This document shows positions 1 through 7,974 of a stretch of 64,000 nucleotides of DNA, piece by piece. The stretch is from assembly GCF_004358695.1 (NCBI RefSeq), contig NZ_SNAA01000015.1, forward strand, positions 1-64,000, given 5' to 3'. Source of the DNA: Palleronia sediminis (GTDB lineage Bacteria > Pseudomonadota > Alphaproteobacteria > Rhodobacterales > Rhodobacteraceae). Positions within the stretch are counted from its first letter, which is position 1. Each line of letters starts with the position of its first letter. Under the pieces are notes generated by a model that was given only the letters and a program-made list of their open reading frames with translations, was not told the origin of the DNA and did not search any database. The translations under genes and the position numbers were made by a program.

Positions 1-84
1 GCGATGGAGGAGAAGCTGCGCTTCGCCATCCGCGAAGGCGGCCGCACCGTCGGCGCCGGCGTGGTCTCCAAGATCATCGAGTGA
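1..84 (+). CDS. tuf: Elongation factor Tu, C-terminal end (5' truncated)
   Basis: The first 27 codons read in frame from base 1 to a TGA and give the C-terminal beta-barrel end of EF-Tu, including REGGRTVGAGVVSKIIE, which is nearly invariant in bacterial EF-Tu. EF-Tu delivers aminoacyl-tRNA to the ribosome as a GTP complex. Only the last 27 residues lie inside the window. Its place just before rpsJ is the usual junction of the str and S10 clusters. A GC-rich hairpin without a T-run follows the stop, so read-through into rpsJ is likely. Confidence 0.93.
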   Translation, partial: AMEEKLRFAIREGGRTVGAGVVSKIIE

Positions 85-91
85 CGGCAAA

Positions 92-120
92 GGGCCGGAC
101 GGGACACCCCCGCCCGGCCC
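92..120 (+). other. GC-rich stem-loop between tuf and rpsJ, no U-tract
   Basis: Seven base pairs (92-98 with 114-120), a mismatch, then four more inner pairs form a stable hairpin right after the tuf stop. No T-run follows, so it does not look like a complete intrinsic terminator. An attenuating or 3'-end-protecting element for tuf mRNA is an inference. Confidence 0.45.
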
Positions 121-228
121 GCCACGACAAGGGGGCGGGGCAACCCGCCCGAACATACTGGTCCGACGTGGGCGAGGAATGAGCCTCGTCCACCTCTCGA
201 CCGCCACCCTGTCAAGGGAACACGACCA

Positions 229-549
229 ATGGCTGCCAGCCAGAATATCCGCATTCGCCTCAAGGCGTTCGATTACCGGGTGCTCGACAGTTCCACCCAG
301 GAAATCGTCTCGACCGCCAAGCGCACCGGGGCGTCCGTTCGCGGACCGATCCCGCTGCCGAACAAGATCGAGAAATTCACCGTCCTGCGTGGCCCCCACG
401 TGGACAAGAAGTCGCGCGACCAGTTCGAAATCCGCACGCACAAGCGGATGCTCGATATCGTCGATCCGACGCCGCAGACCGTGGACGCGCTGATGAAGCT
501 CGACCTCGCGGCGGGCGTCGCGGTGGACATCAAGGTGATGGGAGGCTGA
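229..549 (+). CDS. rpsJ: 30S ribosomal protein S10
   Basis: The 106-residue product has the S10 landmarks: [14 protein letters not shown] near the N-terminus, the [20 protein letters not shown] loop around residues 40-60, and [11 protein letters not shown] further on. S10 is a head protein of the small subunit and also binds NusB in antitermination. It is the first gene of the S10 cluster, two bases upstream of rplC. AAGGG lies about ten bases before the ATG. Upstream ATGs in other frames give no S10-like protein. Confidence 0.98.
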   Translation: MAASQNIRIRLKAFDYRVLDSSTQEIVSTAKRTGASVRGPIPLPNKIEKFTVLRGPHVDKKSRDQFEIRTHKRMLDIVDPTPQTVDALMKLDLAAGVAVDIKVMGG

Positions 550-551
550 CC

Positions 552-1433
552 ATGCTGCGCTCTGGCGTTATCGCGAAGAAGGTCGGCATGACGCGGATCT
601 TCCAGGAAGACGGGCGGCAGGTCCCCGTGACCGTGCTCCAGCTCGACAAGTTGCAGGTCGTGGCCCAGCGGACCTCCGAGCGTGACGGCTATACCGCCGT
701 CCAGCTCGGCGCCGGCACGGCCAAGGCCAAGAACGTCGCGCGCCCCATGCGCGGTCATTTCGCGGCGGCCAAGGTGGAACCCAAGCGCAAGATCGCCGAG
801 TTCCGCGTGGCCCCCGAGAACATGATCGACGTGGGCGAGGAAATCACCGCGAACCACTATTTCGCGGGACAGTTCGTCGACGTGTCGGGCACCTCGATCG
901 GCAAGGGCTTTGCCGGTGCGATGAAGCGGCACAATTTCGGCGGTCTGCGTGCATCGCACGGCGTGTCGATCAGCCACCGCTCGCACGGCTCGACCGGCCA
1001 GTGCCAGGACCCCGGCAAGGTGTTCAAGGGCAAGAAGATGGCCGGCCATATGGGCGCCGCCCGCGTGACCACGCAGAACCTGCAGGTCGTGCGCACGGAT
1101 GCCGATCGGGGCCTCATCATGGTCAAGGGCGCCGTTCCCGGCTCCAAGGGCGGATGGGTGACGATCAAGGACGCGGTCAAGAAAGCCGCGCCCGAGGGCG
1201 TGATCTACCCGGCCGCGCTGAAATCCGCCGCCGAAGAGGCCGAGCGTCTGGCCGCCGAGGCTGCCGAAGCGGCCGAGCGCGAGCGGATCGAGGCCGAACA
1301 GGCCGAGGCCGAGCGTCAGGCCGCCGAGCAGGAGGCCGCGCTGAAGGCCGCCGAGGCCGAGATCTCGGAAGAGACGTCGCAGACCGACAATTCGGATGCC
1401 GAACCCGGCGAGAAGAAGGAAGGTGACCAATGA
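552..1433 (+). CDS. rplC: 50S ribosomal protein L3 with long acidic C-terminal tail
   Basis: L3 (293 aa) is an early assembly protein of the large subunit near the peptidyl-transferase centre. It begins [20 protein letters not shown] and contains the conserved [24 protein letters not shown] segment, split here only for description, around residues 145-175. The core ends near residue 215. After that come about 75 residues of alternating Ala/Glu/Arg, predicted helical, then a Ser/Asp/Glu-rich end. E. coli L3 has 209 residues, so the tail is an extension. The stop overlaps the rplD start by four bases (ATGA). Confidence 0.97.
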   Translation: MLRSGVIAKKVGMTRIFQEDGRQVPVTVLQLDKLQVVAQRTSERDGYTAVQLGAGTAKAKNVARPMRGHFAAAKVEPKRKIAEFRVAPENMIDVGEEITANHYFAGQFVDVSGTSIGKGFAGAMKRHNFGGLRASHGVSISHRSHGSTGQCQDPGKVFKGKKMAGHMGAARVTTQNLQVVRTDADRGLIMVKGAVPGSKGGWVTIKDAVKKAAPEGVIYPAALKSAAEEAERLAAEAAEAAERERIEAEQAEAERQAAEQEAALKAAEAEISEETSQTDNSDAEPGEKKEGDQ

Positions 1434-2050
1434 AGACCGACGTTCTGACCCTGGACGGCGGCAAGGCGGGTTCGGTCGATCTCGACGACGAGATCTTCGG
1501 GCTCGAGCCGCGCGCCGATATTCTGCACCGGGTCGTCCGCTGGCAGCGCAACAACGCGCAGCAGGGCACCCACAAGGTCAAGACCCGCTCGGAGACGAGC
1601 TATTCCACCAAGAAGATCTATCGCCAGAAGGGCACCGGCGGCGCACGCCACGGTGACCGGAACGCACCGATCTTCCGCAAGGGTGGCGTCTACAAGGGTC
1701 CGACCCCGCGCAGCCACGGCCACGAGCTGACCAAGAAGTTCCGTAAGCTCGGCCTGCGTCACGCGCTTTCGGCCAAGGCGCGCGAGGGCAACCTCATCGT
1801 GCTCGAATCCGCCGATCTCGCCGAGGCCAAGACCAAGGCGCTTTCGGCCAGGATGCGCGATCTGGGCTGGAAGCGGGCGCTGGTGATCGACGGGGCGCAG
1901 GTGAACGACAATTTCGCCCGTGCCGCGCGCAACATCGAGGGGCTCGACGTGCTCCCGTCGATGGGCGCCAACGTCTATGACATCCTCAAGCGTGATACGC
2001 TCGTCATCACGAAGGCGGGGATCGAAGCACTGGAGGCTCGTCTGAAATGA
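1430..2050 (+). CDS. rplD: 50S ribosomal protein L4
   Basis: The 206-residue product matches L4: the HKVKTRSE...[17 protein letters not shown] block around residues 45-70 forms the loop reaching into the exit tunnel, followed by a GPTPRSH segment. L4 organises 23S rRNA and, in E. coli, represses its own operon; whether it does so here cannot be read from the sequence. Both ends overlap neighbours by four bases (rplC and rplW), implying translational coupling. Confidence 0.97.
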   Translation: MKTDVLTLDGGKAGSVDLDDEIFGLEPRADILHRVVRWQRNNAQQGTHKVKTRSETSYSTKKIYRQKGTGGARHGDRNAPIFRKGGVYKGPTPRSHGHELTKKFRKLGLRHALSAKAREGNLIVLESADLAEAKTKALSARMRDLGWKRALVIDGAQVNDNFARAARNIEGLDVLPSMGANVYDILKRDTLVITKAGIEALEARLK

Positions 2051-2343
2051 GCGTGAAAACCGAACATTACGACGTGATCCGCAAGCCGATCATCACCGAG
2101 AAGGCCACCATGGCGTCCGAGAACGGCGCCGTCGTCTTCGAGGTGGCGATCGACGCGAACAAGCCGCAGATCAAGGATGCCGTCGAGAACCTGTTCAACG
2201 TCAAGGTGAAGGCCGTGAACACGACCATCACCAAGGGCAAGCAAAAGCGGTTCCGGGGGATCCTGGGGCGTCGCGCCACGGTCAAGAAGGCCTATGTGAC
2301 GCTCGAAGAGGGCAACACGATCGACGTGACCACGGGTCTCTGA
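2047..2343 (+). CDS. rplW: 50S ribosomal protein L23
   Basis: The 98-residue product begins [15 protein letters not shown], typical of bacterial L23, and has the [18 protein letters not shown] loop. L23 sits at the tunnel exit and is the docking site for trigger factor and SRP. It overlaps rplD by four bases. Unusually, it is not followed by rplB: a strong terminator lies 23 bases after the stop and the next gene is on the opposite strand. Confidence 0.97.
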   Translation: MSVKTEHYDVIRKPIITEKATMASENGAVVFEVAIDANKPQIKDAVENLFNVKVKAVNTTITKGKQKRFRGILGRRATVKKAYVTLEEGNTIDVTTGL

Positions 2344-2366
2344 TCCCGGCGTCGAGATCGAAACGC

Positions 2367-2399
2367 GGCCCGGAGCATCCTTGATGCTCCGGGCCTTTT
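2367..2399 (+). terminator. Strong intrinsic terminator after rplW, inside the S10 cluster
   Basis: A perfect 13-bp stem (2367-2379 with 2383-2395) with a three-base loop is followed at once by TTTT. It lies between rplW and the 3' end of the reversed DoxX gene. The stem is symmetric and could also weaken transcription arriving from the other strand, although the A-run needed there is short. It should end most transcripts coming from rpsJ-rplW. Confidence 0.88.
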
Positions 2400-2406
2400 C
2401 ATGTCG

Positions 2407-2829
2407 TCAGAGCACCCGGCGGCTTTCGGTGTCGCCGTTGCCCCTGAGCGCAAAGAACGCGGCGGCGGCCAGGATCATGCCCTGGAACTGCCAGCCCGAG
2501 AACGGCCCGAAATAGATCATCACGATGACGCCCGCGGTCACGCACATGATGGCGAGGCCACCCAGCCGTGTCAGCAGGTCGGTTTCCCACCGGTCGCGCA
2601 TGAGGCCGCCCAGCAGGATCGCGAGTCCGCCGGCGAGATCGGCAAAGGTCGCGAGGGCAAAGACGATCAGCGGCAGCCCGTAGCCTTCGGCCTGCGCCGC
2701 GAAGCCCGACAGTTTGAAAAATCCCTGCTCGATCACGATCGCCGCGAGGGGCAGGCGAATGAACCAGTCCGAACTGCGGATCGTGGGAATACGGCGGCTG
2801 TAGCTACCGACGGTGTCGATGACCGTCAT
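2407..2829 (-). CDS. DoxX-family small integral membrane protein
   Basis: This 140-residue protein has four predicted membrane helices (about residues 21-40, 50-75, 85-107 and 112-130). The pattern RLPLAAIVIEQGFFKL, ADLAGGLAILLGG and a C-terminal helix ending in a short polar tail fits the DoxX family (DoxX/SURF4-like). Members are linked to respiration or redox stress in some bacteria, but the exact role here is unknown. AGGAG sits six bases before the ATG. It is a single-gene unit lying backwards between rplW and rplB, with no IS ends or repeats around it. Confidence 0.8.
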   Translation of the reverse strand: MTVIDTVGSYSRRIPTIRSSDWFIRLPLAAIVIEQGFFKLSGFAAQAEGYGLPLIVFALATFADLAGGLAILLGGLMRDRWETDLLTRLGGLAIMCVTAGVIVMIYFGPFSGWQFQGMILAAAAFFALRGNGDTESRRVL

Positions 2830-3162
2830 CGAAATCTCCTGTTCTGTGACCGGGCGCGGGGGCCCGTCCGTTCAACCAATGGTGAAGACATGGGAGAGGG
2901 CCGCGCCTGGCGTAAGACTTCTGCGACGGTTTGTCGTAAACTGTTCGGGTTGGGGGCGTTCCGCCGGGCGTTTTGGCGCCTCGCGGGTCTTGACCCGCGT
3001 TGCGGCGGACTTTAGGCACCCACATCGGCAAGGCTCCGGATTCGTCCGGGCTTATCGTTTTGCTGTATCGGCAAATTTCTTCGGGGACCTTCGGGGCCCT
3101 TTACTCGCGGCGGCGCACGAGAAAGACGCGCCAGTCGCCACAAGCAACGGAAGACAGAAAGC
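2830..3162. other. 333-bp gene-free region between the DoxX gene and rplB
   Basis: This gap should hold divergent promoters: one for the DoxX gene (not identified) and one for rplB (2990-3018). CGTAAGACT (2911) and CGTAAACT (2955) form an imperfect direct repeat on the DoxX side. From about 3025 the rplB leader would be some 138 nt long and contains an imperfect hairpin with a TTCG loop around 3092-3108. No protein-like reading frame was recognised. Confidence 0.5.
2990..3018 (+). promoter_or_regulatory. Probable sigma-70-type promoter for rplB
   Basis: TTGACC (2990-2995), a 17-bp spacer and TAGGCA (3013-3018). The same -10 with the same spacing occurs before argB in this window, and TTGACA-17-TAGAGG precedes rpmH, so this looks like the house promoter type. 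It would restart transcription of rplB onwards after the terminator behind rplW. Confidence 0.6.
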
Positions 3163-4005
3163 ATGGCACTCAAGTCGTACAAGCCGACGACGCCGGGCCA
3201 GCGCGGGCTGGTGCTGATCGACCGTTCGGAGCTGTGGAAAGGACGCCCTGTCAAGGCCCTCACCGAGGGTCTGAGCAAGCATGGCGGCCGCAACAACACC
3301 GGACGTATCACCCAGCGTCGCCGCGGCGGCGGGGCGAAGCGGCTCTACCGCATCGTCGATTTCAAGCGGAACAAGCACGACATCAGCGCGGTCGTGGCCC
3401 GGATCGAATACGATCCCAACCGGACCGCCTTCATCGCCCTCGTTCAGTACGAGGACGGCGAGCAGCGCTATATCCTGGCGCCGCAGCGCCTCGGCGTCGG
3501 CGACAAGATCGTCTCGGGCGCCAAGGTCGACGTCAAGCCCGGCAATGCGATGCCGTTCCAGGGCATGCCCATCGGCACGATCGTCCACAACATCGAGATG
3601 AAGCCCGGCAAGGGCGGCCAGATCGCGCGCGCCGCGGGCACCTATGCCCAGTTCGTCGGTCGCGACGGCGGCTATGCCCAGATCCGCCTGTCCTCGGGCG
3701 AGTTGCGGATGGTGCGGCAGGAATGCATGGCGACCATCGGTGCGGTCTCGAACGCGGACAACAGCAACCAGAACTACGGCAAGGCCGGCCGGATGCGTCA
3801 CAAGGGCAAGCGTCCCAGCGTGCGCGGCGTGGTCATGAACCCCGTCGATCACCCGCATGGCGGCGGCGAAGGCCGCACCTCGGGCGGCCGTCACCCGGTC
3901 ACGCCCTGGGGCAAGCCGACCAAGGGCGCCCGGACCCGCAACAAGAACAAGGCGTCGCAGAAGCTCATCCTGCGCTCGCGTCACGCCCGTAAGAAAGGAC
4001 GCTGA
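3163..4005 (+). CDS. rplB: 50S ribosomal protein L2
   Basis: The 280-residue product begins [14 protein letters not shown] and carries the near-invariant [14 protein letters not shown] segment around residue 225-240, which lies next to the peptidyl-transferase centre. L2 is a primary 23S rRNA-binding protein needed for subunit joining. The start is set by GGAAGACAG upstream and by the conserved N-terminus. It opens a tight run with rpsS, rplV, rpsC and rplP, apparently from its own promoter. Confidence 0.98.
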   Translation: MALKSYKPTTPGQRGLVLIDRSELWKGRPVKALTEGLSKHGGRNNTGRITQRRRGGGAKRLYRIVDFKRNKHDISAVVARIEYDPNRTAFIALVQYEDGEQRYILAPQRLGVGDKIVSGAKVDVKPGNAMPFQGMPIGTIVHNIEMKPGKGGQIARAAGTYAQFVGRDGGYAQIRLSSGELRMVRQECMATIGAVSNADNSNQNYGKAGRMRHKGKRPSVRGVVMNPVDHPHGGGEGRTSGGRHPVTPWGKPTKGARTRNKNKASQKLILRSRHARKKGR

Positions 4006-4007
4006 TA

Positions 4008-4286
4008 ATGTCGCGTTCCGTCTGGAAGGGCCCTTTTGTCGACAGCTATGTCCTCAAGAAGGCCGAAAAAACCCGCGAGAGCGGACGCAACGAGGTCATC
4101 AAGATCTGGTCGCGCCGTTCCACCATCCTGCCCCAGTTCGTGGGCCTCACCTTCGGCGTGTACAACGGCAAGAAGCACGTCCCGGTGAACATCACCGAGG
4201 ACATGATCGGCCAGAAATTCGGTGAATATTCGCCGACCCGGACCTATTACGGTCACGCCGCCGACAAGAAGGCGAAGCGCAAATGA
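4008..4286 (+). CDS. rpsS: 30S ribosomal protein S19
   Basis: The 92-residue product starts [11 protein letters not shown] and contains [19 protein letters not shown], hallmarks of S19, a head protein contacting the A-site tRNA finger and S13. It lies two bases after rplB and overlaps rplV by four bases. The length matches the family. Confidence 0.98.
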   Translation: MSRSVWKGPFVDSYVLKKAEKTRESGRNEVIKIWSRRSTILPQFVGLTFGVYNGKKHVPVNITEDMIGQKFGEYSPTRTYYGHAADKKAKRK

Positions 4287-4663
4287 GCAAGGACAAGAAC
4301 CCCCGCCGCGTTGCCGAGAACGAGGCCATGGCCAAGACGCGGATGCTGCGCACCAGCCCGCAAAAGCTCAACCTCGTTGCCGGCCTCATCCGCGGCAAGA
4401 AGGTCGAGAAGGCCCTCCAGGATCTCACCTTCTCGAAAAAGCGTATCGCCGGCGACGTGAAGAAATGCCTTCAGTCGGCCATCGCCAACGCCGAGAACAA
4501 CCACAACCTCGACGTGGACGAGCTTGTCGTGGCCGAGGCCTATGTCGGCAAGAACATCACCCTGAAGCGTGGACGTCCGCGGGCGCGCGGCCGGTTCGGC
4601 CGCATCGTCAAGCCGTTCTCGGAGATCACGATCAAGGTCCGCCAGAATGAGGAGCAAGCCTGA
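4283..4663 (+). CDS. rplV: 50S ribosomal protein L22
   Basis: The 126-residue product has the L22 core: [20 protein letters not shown], and the C-terminal beta-hairpin around [14 protein letters not shown], whose tip lines the exit tunnel. An N-terminal extension of about 15 residues ([17 protein letters not shown]) precedes the core, as in other alphaproteobacteria. It overlaps rpsS by four bases and rpsC by one. Confidence 0.97.
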   Translation: MSKDKNPRRVAENEAMAKTRMLRTSPQKLNLVAGLIRGKKVEKALQDLTFSKKRIAGDVKKCLQSAIANAENNHNLDVDELVVAEAYVGKNITLKRGRPRARGRFGRIVKPFSEITIKVRQNEEQA

Positions 4664-5370
4664 TGGGTAACAAGGTCAATCCGATCGGGATGCGCCTTCA
4701 GGTGAACCGCACCTGGGACAGCCGCTGGTATGCCGACACCAAGAACTATGGCGACCTGCTGCTCGAGGATATCCGCATCCGCGAGTTCATCAAGGAAGAG
4801 TGCAAGGCCGCCGGCATCAGCCGCGTGATCATCGAGCGTCCGCACAAGAAGTGCCGCGTCACGATCCACACGGCGCGTCCCGGCGTCATCATCGGCAAGA
4901 AGGGCGCAGATATCGAGACGCTGCGCAAGAAGCTCGCCGCGATGACCGACAGCGAACTTCACCTCAACGTGGTCGAGGTCCGCAAGCCCGAGCTCGACGC
5001 CGCGCTGGTCGGCGAAAGCATCGCCCAGCAGCTCGAGCGGCGCGTGTCGTTCCGCCGCGCGATGAAGCGGTCGGTGCAGAACGCCATGCGCATGGGTGCG
5101 CTCGGCATCCGGGTCAACCTGTCGGGCCGTCTCGGCGGCGCCGAGATCGCCCGGACCGAGTGGTATCGCGAAGGCCGCGTGCCCCTGCACACGCTGCGCG
5201 CCGATATCGACTATGCCAATATCGAGGCCAAGACCGCGTATGGCATCATCGGAATCAAGGTGTGGATCTTCAAGGGCGAGATCCTCGAGCACGATCCGCA
5301 GGCCCGCGATCGCCGCGCCCAGGAAATCCAGGACGGTCCGACGCCTCGCGGCGCCGGTGGCCGTCGCTAA
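4663..5370 (+). CDS. rpsC: 30S ribosomal protein S3
   Basis: The 235-residue product starts [21 protein letters not shown]. The KH domain [12 protein letters not shown] lies near residues 70-82, and [24 protein letters not shown] is split across the C-domain. S3 lines the mRNA entry channel and helps helicase activity. The C-terminus ends in Arg/Gly-rich residues. The start codon shares its A with the rplV stop. The gap to rplP is 13 bases. Confidence 0.98.
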   Translation: MGNKVNPIGMRLQVNRTWDSRWYADTKNYGDLLLEDIRIREFIKEECKAAGISRVIIERPHKKCRVTIHTARPGVIIGKKGADIETLRKKLAAMTDSELHLNVVEVRKPELDAALVGESIAQQLERRVSFRRAMKRSVQNAMRMGALGIRVNLSGRLGGAEIARTEWYREGRVPLHTLRADIDYANIEAKTAYGIIGIKVWIFKGEILEHDPQARDRRAQEIQDGPTPRGAGGRR

Positions 5371-5383
5371 GGAGGGTTGAGAT

Positions 5384-5797
5384 ATGCTCCAACCGAAGCG
5401 CACCAAGTTCCGCAAGATGCACAAGGGCCGCATCCACGGCGAGGCCAAGGGCGGGTCCGACCTGAACTTCGGCACGTTCGGCCTCAAGGCGGTTGAGCCC
5501 GAGCGCATCACCGCGCGCCAGATCGAAGCCGCCCGCCGGGCCATGACGCGCCACATGAAGCGTCAGGGCCGCGTCTGGATCCGCATCTTTCCCGACCTGC
5601 CGGTCACGTCCAAGCCGGTCGAGGTGCGGATGGGTAAAGGCAAGGGATCGGTCGATTTCTGGGCCGCCAAGGTCAAGCCCGGCCGCATCATGTTCGAGAT
5701 CGACGGCGTGACCGAGCCGGTCGCCCGCGAGGCCCTGCGCCTCGCCGCGATGAAGTTGCCGATCAAGACCCGCACCGTTGTCCGCGAGGACTGGTAA
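5384..5797 (+). CDS. rplP: 50S ribosomal protein L16
   Basis: L16 (137 aa) helps form the A-site and central protuberance. The product reads [16 protein letters not shown] at the start and [14 protein letters not shown] in the middle. Arg82 in [10 protein letters not shown] aligns with E. coli L16 Arg81, the residue hydroxylated by the JmjC oxygenase YcfD/RoxA. This matters because a different-type 2OG-oxygenase-like gene follows at once. GGAGGG precedes the ATG. A terminator-like hairpin follows the stop. Confidence 0.98.
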   Translation: MLQPKRTKFRKMHKGRIHGEAKGGSDLNFGTFGLKAVEPERITARQIEAARRAMTRHMKRQGRVWIRIFPDLPVTSKPVEVRMGKGKGSVDFWAAKVKPGRIMFEIDGVTEPVAREALRLAAMKLPIKTRTVVREDW

Positions 5798-5831
5798 GGG
5801 CAGGGCGGGGCCACCCGCCTCAGGACGTGCG

Positions 5832-5860
5832 AAAGGGCGGGGGGCTTCCTCCGCCCTTTT
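5832..5860 (+). terminator. Terminator-like hairpin after rplP
   Basis: AAAGGGCGG (5832-5840) pairs with CCGCCCTTT (5851-5859), with further G-C and G-T pairs possible inside, and the right arm runs into TTTT then G. It is weaker than the stops after rplW and rplQ and is probably a partial terminator, since the oxygenase gene downstream has no evident promoter of its own. Confidence 0.55.
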
Positions 5861-5913
5861 GCGTAACGCGGCACGGACCGCACCCCATTTCATGACCGAC
5901 CGAGGTTCGCCCG

Positions 5914-6531
5914 ATGTCCACCACACCGCTTTTCGTCACGCCCCTTTATCGCGCGCCCCTCTCCGCCCGCGATCCTCGGATCGACACCGCCGAGCTGCGC
6001 GCCTCGTGCCTGTCCATCGCCGAGGATGACGAGGCCGGCCAGGATTGGTGCGATCGCAACGATTTCCCCGGATATACCAGCTATGCCTCGCTGACCGACC
6101 TGCCTTGGCGCTTTCCGATCTTTGCCGAGGTGGTCAAGGCGCTCGACGCGCATGTCGCGGGTTTCGCCGAGGAATTGGCCTTCGATCTGGGCGACAAGGC
6201 GCTGAAGCTCGAGGATATCTGGATCAACATCCTCCCCGAAGGCGGCATCCACACCAGCCATCTGCATCCGCATTCGGTGATCTCGGGCACGACCTATGTC
6301 AGCCTGCCCGACGGAACCTCGCCGATCCGGTTCGAGGATCCGCGCTTTCCGATGATGATGGCGGCCCCGCCGCGCCGCAAGGACGCCCCCGAGAACCTGC
6401 GCAACTTCGTCTATGTCACGCCCGCCGAGGGCGAGGTTCTGTTGTGGGAAAGCTGGCTGCGCCACGAAGTGCCGATGAACATGACCGACGAGGACCGCAT
6501 CAGCGTCAGCTTCAACTACGCCTGGGCGTAG
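5914..6531 (+). CDS. Putative 2-oxoglutarate/Fe(II)-dependent oxygenase embedded in the ribosomal operon
   Basis: The 205-residue soluble protein fits the TIGR02466/2OG-FeII_Oxy_5 type. An HxH site (His116, His118) followed by SVISGTTYV begins the jelly-roll core. A distal His184 in ESWLRHEVP and Arg195 in RISVSFN would complete the iron and 2-oxoglutarate sites. The family is widespread but mostly without known substrate. It lies between rplP and rpmC, same strand, 116 bp after rplP and 120 bp before rpmC, with hairpins before and a promoter after it. Modification of a ribosomal protein, most simply L16, is an inference from position. The start ATG has GAGG-like bases upstream (CGAGG). GC and codon use match neighbours. 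Confidence 0.8.
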   Translation: MSTTPLFVTPLYRAPLSARDPRIDTAELRASCLSIAEDDEAGQDWCDRNDFPGYTSYASLTDLPWRFPIFAEVVKALDAHVAGFAEELAFDLGDKALKLEDIWINILPEGGIHTSHLHPHSVISGTTYVSLPDGTSPIRFEDPRFPMMMAAPPRRKDAPENLRNFVYVTPAEGEVLLWESWLRHEVPMNMTDEDRISVSFNYAWA

Positions 6532-6544
6532 GGGCTTTCGCCCC

Positions 6545-6573
6545 TTGCCACGCGCGGCCGGGCGCTCTATACG
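6545..6573 (+). promoter_or_regulatory. Probable strong promoter for rpmC and the spc genes
   Basis: TTGCCA (6545-6550), a 17-bp spacer and TATACG (6568-6573) give one of the best promoter matches in the window. It starts 14 bases after the oxygenase stop and about 80 bases before rpmC, so rpmC onwards need not depend on transcription through the oxygenase gene. Confidence 0.65.
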
Positions 6574-6651
6574 GCCGCTTCATCCACCTCCACCGGGAAT
6601 CAGGGTGACGTGTTCGCACGGCTCTCCGGTGATGTTGCAAGGAGACGACAT

Positions 6652-6879
6652 ATGGCGCTCGACGCCCAGGAATTGCGCAACAAGACGCCCGACGAGCTTC
6701 GCGATCAGCTTGCGCAGCTCAAGAAAGAGGCCTTCAACCTCCGCTTTCAGGCTGCGACCAACCAGCTCGAGAACACGGCGCGGATCCGTGTCGTGCGGCG
6801 CGATGTCGCCCGCGTAAAGACCGTCCTGACCGAGAAGGCCGCCGCCGCGGCCGCCACGACCACCGAAGCGGAGGCCTGA
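6652..6879 (+). CDS. rpmC: 50S ribosomal protein L29
   Basis: The 75-residue product has the L29 two-helix core ([26 protein letters not shown] begins it, split for brevity; [16 protein letters not shown] ends it) plus a short Ala/Thr tail. L29 sits beside L23 at the tunnel exit. The ATG at 6652 is chosen because AAGGAG lies seven bases before it; an in-frame start 42 bases earlier has no such site and adds non-family residues. Confidence 0.95.
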   Translation: MALDAQELRNKTPDELRDQLAQLKKEAFNLRFQAATNQLENTARIRVVRRDVARVKTVLTEKAAAAAATTTEAEA

Positions 6880-6882
6880 TCC

Positions 6883-7215
6883 ATGCCCAAACGTATCCTT
6901 CAGGGTGTCGTGACGTCGAACCAGAACGCCCAGACGATCACCGTGCTGGTCGAGCGGCGCTTTACGCACCCGGTCTTGCAAAAGACCATCCGCAAGTCCA
7001 AGAAATACCGCGCCCATGACGAGAACGATCAGTTCAGCGTGGGCGACATCGTGCGCATCCGGGAATGCGCGCCCAAGTCCAAGACCAAGCGTTGGGAAGT
7101 GCTGACCGACGAGGCCTACCAGGCTTTCCTGGCCGAGCGTGCCGAACATGCGCAGGCCCAGCAGCAGGAAGACGCGCAGCGTCACGAAGAGAAAGAGGCC
7201 GCCGCCCAGCACTGA
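6883..7215 (+). CDS. rpsQ: 30S ribosomal protein S17 with charged C-terminal extension
   Basis: The S17 OB-fold ([19 protein letters not shown], then [19 protein letters not shown]) fills residues 3-78. The total is 110 residues against roughly 84 in E. coli. The extra 30 residues are rich in Glu, Gln, Ala and His ([18 protein letters not shown]), likely helical and disordered at the end. S17 is a primary 16S rRNA binder. It follows rpmC by three bases. Confidence 0.96.
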   Translation: MPKRILQGVVTSNQNAQTITVLVERRFTHPVLQKTIRKSKKYRAHDENDQFSVGDIVRIRECAPKSKTKRWEVLTDEAYQAFLAERAEHAQAQQQEDAQRHEEKEAAAQH

Positions 7216-7231
7216 GCGGCGCGTTCCGATG

Positions 7232-7251
7232 GGGCCGGCATCCGCCGGCCC
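7232..7251 (+). other. GC-rich stem-loop between rpsQ and rplN
   Basis: GGGCCGGC (7232-7239) pairs with GCCGGCCC (7244-7251) around a four-base loop. There is no T-run after it, so full termination is unlikely. It is one of several similar hairpins in gaps of the ribosomal cluster. Confidence 0.45.
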
Positions 7252-7300
7252 TGCATTTACGAAACCCCAGGGATGAGCCCTGAAGGTCGGGAGACACACA

Positions 7301-7669
7301 ATGATCCAGATGCAGACCAATCTGGATGTCGCTGACAACTCCGGTGCCCGGAGAGTTCAGTGCATCAAGGTGCTCGGCGGGTCCAAGCGGAAATACGCCA
7401 GCGTGGGCGACGTCATCGTCGTCTCGGTGAAAGAGGCGATTCCGCGTGGCCGCGTCAAGAAGGGCGACGTGCGCAAGGCCGTCGTCGTGCGCACCGCCAA
7501 GGAAGTGCGCCGCGAGGATGGCACCGCGATCCGGTTCGACCGCAACGCCGCCGTCATCCTCAACAACGCGGGCGAGCCTGTCGGCACCCGCATCTTCGGC
7601 CCCGTCGTGCGCGAGCTGCGGGCCAAGAACTACATGAAGATCATCTCGCTCGCTCCGGAGGTGCTGTGA
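7301..7669 (+). CDS. rplN: 50S ribosomal protein L14
   Basis: The 122-residue product begins [19 protein letters not shown] and ends SLAPEVL, exactly the L14 pattern and length. L14 forms an inter-subunit bridge and is the docking site of RsfS. GGGAGAC lies upstream of the ATG. Its TGA overlaps the rplX ATG by one base. Confidence 0.98.
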   Translation: MIQMQTNLDVADNSGARRVQCIKVLGGSKRKYASVGDVIVVSVKEAIPRGRVKKGDVRKAVVVRTAKEVRREDGTAIRFDRNAAVILNNAGEPVGTRIFGPVVRELRAKNYMKIISLAPEVL

Positions 7670-7974
7670 TGGCTGCCAAGCTCCGCAAAGGCGACAAGGT
7701 CGTCGTACTCGCCGGCAAGGACAAGGGCAAGCAGGGCGAGATCTCGCAGGTGATGCCCAAGGCCGGCAAGGCCGTGGTCGACGGCGTGAACATGGCGATC
7801 CGCCACGTCCGCCAGAGCCAGACCGCCCAGGGCGGCCGCACGCCCAAGGCGATGCCCATCGACCTGTCGAACCTCGCCATCCTCGACGCCAACGGCAAGG
7901 CCACGCGCGTCGGCTTCCGCGAAGAGGACGGCAAGAAGGTCCGCTTTGCCAAGACCACGGGAGACGTGATCTGA
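7669..7974 (+). CDS. rplX: 50S ribosomal protein L24
   Basis: The 101-residue product starts [22 protein letters not shown], the KOW motif of L24, an assembly initiator at the tunnel exit. The open frame continues upstream into rplN, but the family N-terminus and the one-base overlap with the rplN stop fix the ATG at 7669. It overlaps rplE by one base. Confidence 0.97.
   Translation: MAAKLRKGDKVVVLAGKDKGKQGEISQVMPKAGKAVVDGVNMAIRHVRQSQTAQGGRTPKAMPIDLSNLAILDANGKATRVGFREEDGKKVRFAKTTGDVI

Noticed and set aside
273-1430. Long reverse-strand open frame across rpsJ and rplC
   Set aside because: It mirrors the codon bias of the ribosomal genes on the plus strand, shows no domain, and is low-complexity Leu/Gly/Arg.
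2344-3162. Mobile element in the S10 cluster
   Set aside because: No terminal inverted repeats, target duplication, transposase or integrase; base composition is like the surroundings.
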